A DNA stretch of 17,038 nucleotides, from NCBI GenBank assembly GCA_037447655.1, contig JBBHKE010000374.1, forward strand, positions 1-17,038, written 5' to 3'. A program made the translations under genes and the position numbers. Positions within the stretch are counted from its first letter, which is position 1; every line of letters starts with the position of its first letter. Below are positions 15,715 to 17,038 of this stretch, piece by piece. The notes under the pieces were generated by a model, which was not told the DNA's origin, searched no databases, and saw only the letters and a program-made list of their open reading frames with translations. This stretch comes from Zygnema cylindricum (taxonomy: Eukaryota; Streptophyta; Zygnematophyceae; Zygnematales; Zygnemataceae).

Positions 15715-16340
15715 GTGCTCTGTGCTGCTCTATGCTTTGTGCACTGTGCTCTGTACACTTGCTCTGTGCACTGTGCTTTGTGCACTGTGCTCTGTGCACT
15801 GTAGAGCACACTATGCGCTGTGCGCTCTGTGCACTGTGCTCTGTGTGCTGTGCACTCTGCTTTGTGCTCTGTGCTTTGTGCACTGTGCACTGTGCACTAT
15901 GCTCTGTGCACTGTGCTCTGTGCGCAGTGCTCTGTGCACTGTGTGCTTTGTGCACTATGCTTTGTGCACTGTGTGCTCTGTGCACTATGCTCTGTGCACT
16001 GTGTGCTCTGTGCACTGTGTGCTCTGTGCACTGTGCTTTGTGTGCTGTACTCTATGCACTGTGTGCTCTGTGCACTGTGCGCTGTGCAGTGTGCTCTGTG
16101 CACTGTGCGCTGTGCGTTGTGCACTGTGCACTGTGCTCTGTGCACTGTGCACTGTGCTCTGTGCGCTGTGCGCTGCGCTGTGCACTGTGCTTTGTGCGTT
16201 GTGCGGTGTGCTCTGTGCACTTTGCACTGTGCGTTGTGCACTATGCGTTGTGCATTATGCACTGTGCACTGTGCACTACGCATTGTGCACCTTGCATTGT
16301 GTTCTCTGTGTTCTGTGCGCTGTGCGCTGTGCTCTGTGTG
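15715..16340 (+). repeat. GTGCNCT heptamer minisatellite
   Basis: 626 bp made almost entirely of 7-bp units GTGCACT, GTGCTCT, GTGCTTT and GTGCGCT, often alternating as 14-bp pairs, with occasional extra TG or GC that shift the phase. It contains many GTGCAC palindromes and runs of alternating purine and pyrimidine. Because no stop codon occurs in the unit, frames on both strands stay open for hundreds of bases and predict Cys/Leu/Ala-rich (plus) or His/Ser/Gln-rich (minus) proteins. These are artefacts of the repeat, not genes. Confidence 0.95.
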
Positions 16341-17038
16341 ATTGGTTTTATTAGTGATTATTTAGGTACTTATTAACAAATATTTCATTGGTTTGATATT
16401 CATATATCATATTAACTGGAAATGAAACAGGACGTAATCAATTATTACTTGATACGCCCTTGTGCAAAGTATTACAGTCCGTTTCTTCCTCACATTACTA
16501 AAGAGAGTGAAAACTGTAATACTACCATCAAAGGAGCCCAACCAATACTCACTATATCCATTTAAAATCTCCTTTCATTATGTTGTTTTTTTATTGATTT
16601 TTGCCTAGCTAAACTGGAGATCATGAATAAGTTAAAGCTTAATGATGTTGAATTGCCAATATATAAATTGAAAGGATATTGTCAATTAAAATAATAATAT
16701 TTATTAATATTGACATATATATATATATATCCATAGTAGTTTATGTATTTATATTACTCACTCAATAAAAATATAGAACCAAATTTTTTTGATACTTAGG
16801 GTTTTTTAAACGAATAAAATTCGGAGACTTTATTATTTTGCTTTTATTTATGTATTCAATCAAATATAATTCGGATGTGATTATGTTCTCATTATATATG
16901 TTAATATAAACATTGTGTCAGGCTATACGTTCCATAGAGCATCACTAGTTATATTAACAGAACTCGTGAGAATATAATCCATCATTACTGTTTAGTGTTT
17001 TGATTATCACTACGTATTTGATGTTATAATATTAGAAT
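16341..17038. other. AT-rich non-coding stretch with a short (TA)n tract
   Basis: No gene seen. A (TA/AT)n run of about 18 bases lies at 16713-16730. The rest is about three-quarters A+T with no recognised motif. Confidence 0.6.

Noticed and set aside
15665-16376. Overlapping long ORFs on both strands (up to 214 codons), Cys/Leu/Ala-rich or His/Ser/Gln-rich
   Set aside because: They are all translations of the GTGCNCT repeat, which lacks stop codons. Several frames on both strands are open together, so coding evidence is nil.

Overview
This looks like an AT-rich, gene-poor, repeat-dominated stretch of a plant nuclear genome. A land plant is likely but the lineage cannot be named from this window. 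The evidence is a degenerate Ty1/copia LTR retrotransposon with plant-type domain order and motifs, the decayed 3' end of a non-LTR retrotransposon ORF, short inverted-repeat elements and several satellite-like arrays. No intact host gene, rRNA, tRNA or CRISPR array was found, and no prokaryotic operon signals.

Layout. 1-1580 is AT-rich and non-coding, with one copy of a dispersed repeat ('repeat X'). 1584-2486 is the broken C-terminal part of a non-LTR reverse transcriptase ORF2 (zinc knuckle plus a probable restriction-like endonuclease region). 2707-5043 holds three diverged copies of a short element with terminal inverted repeats (two forward, one reverse), more copies of repeat X, a 3 x 50-bp tandem repeat, an ACTAGTAC minisatellite, a (TA)n tract and a cluster of CGATATATCG palindromes. 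5043-5446 is a tandem array of 20/17-bp units that starts exactly at the end of the third inverted-repeat element and appears to have grown from that end. 5447-6071 is featureless apart from one inverted repeat.

6077-12473 is a complete but inactive copia retrotransposon in the order LTR, gag, protease, integrase, RT, RNase H, polypurine tract, LTR. It is flanked by an imperfect 5-bp target duplication (GTCAC/GTCAG). By hand alignment its LTRs (1036 and 999 bp) differ at roughly 65 of about 1 kb positions, and the coding region carries about six frame changes and five or six stop codons. The gag start codon appears to lie inside the 5' LTR, as in yeast Ty1, and no ordinary primer-binding site follows that LTR.

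12474-15714 is mostly non-coding, with another repeat X copy, a short acidic ORF fragment, an exon-like ORF and a 20-bp tandem duplication. 15715-16340 is a 626-bp minisatellite of GTGCNCT heptamers that is open in several frames by composition alone. The rest, to 17038, is AT-rich and featureless.

The parts do not cooperate as a pathway. The window reads as layers of transposon insertion and decay. A recurring feature is tandem duplication of about 20 bp, some of which broke open reading frames.
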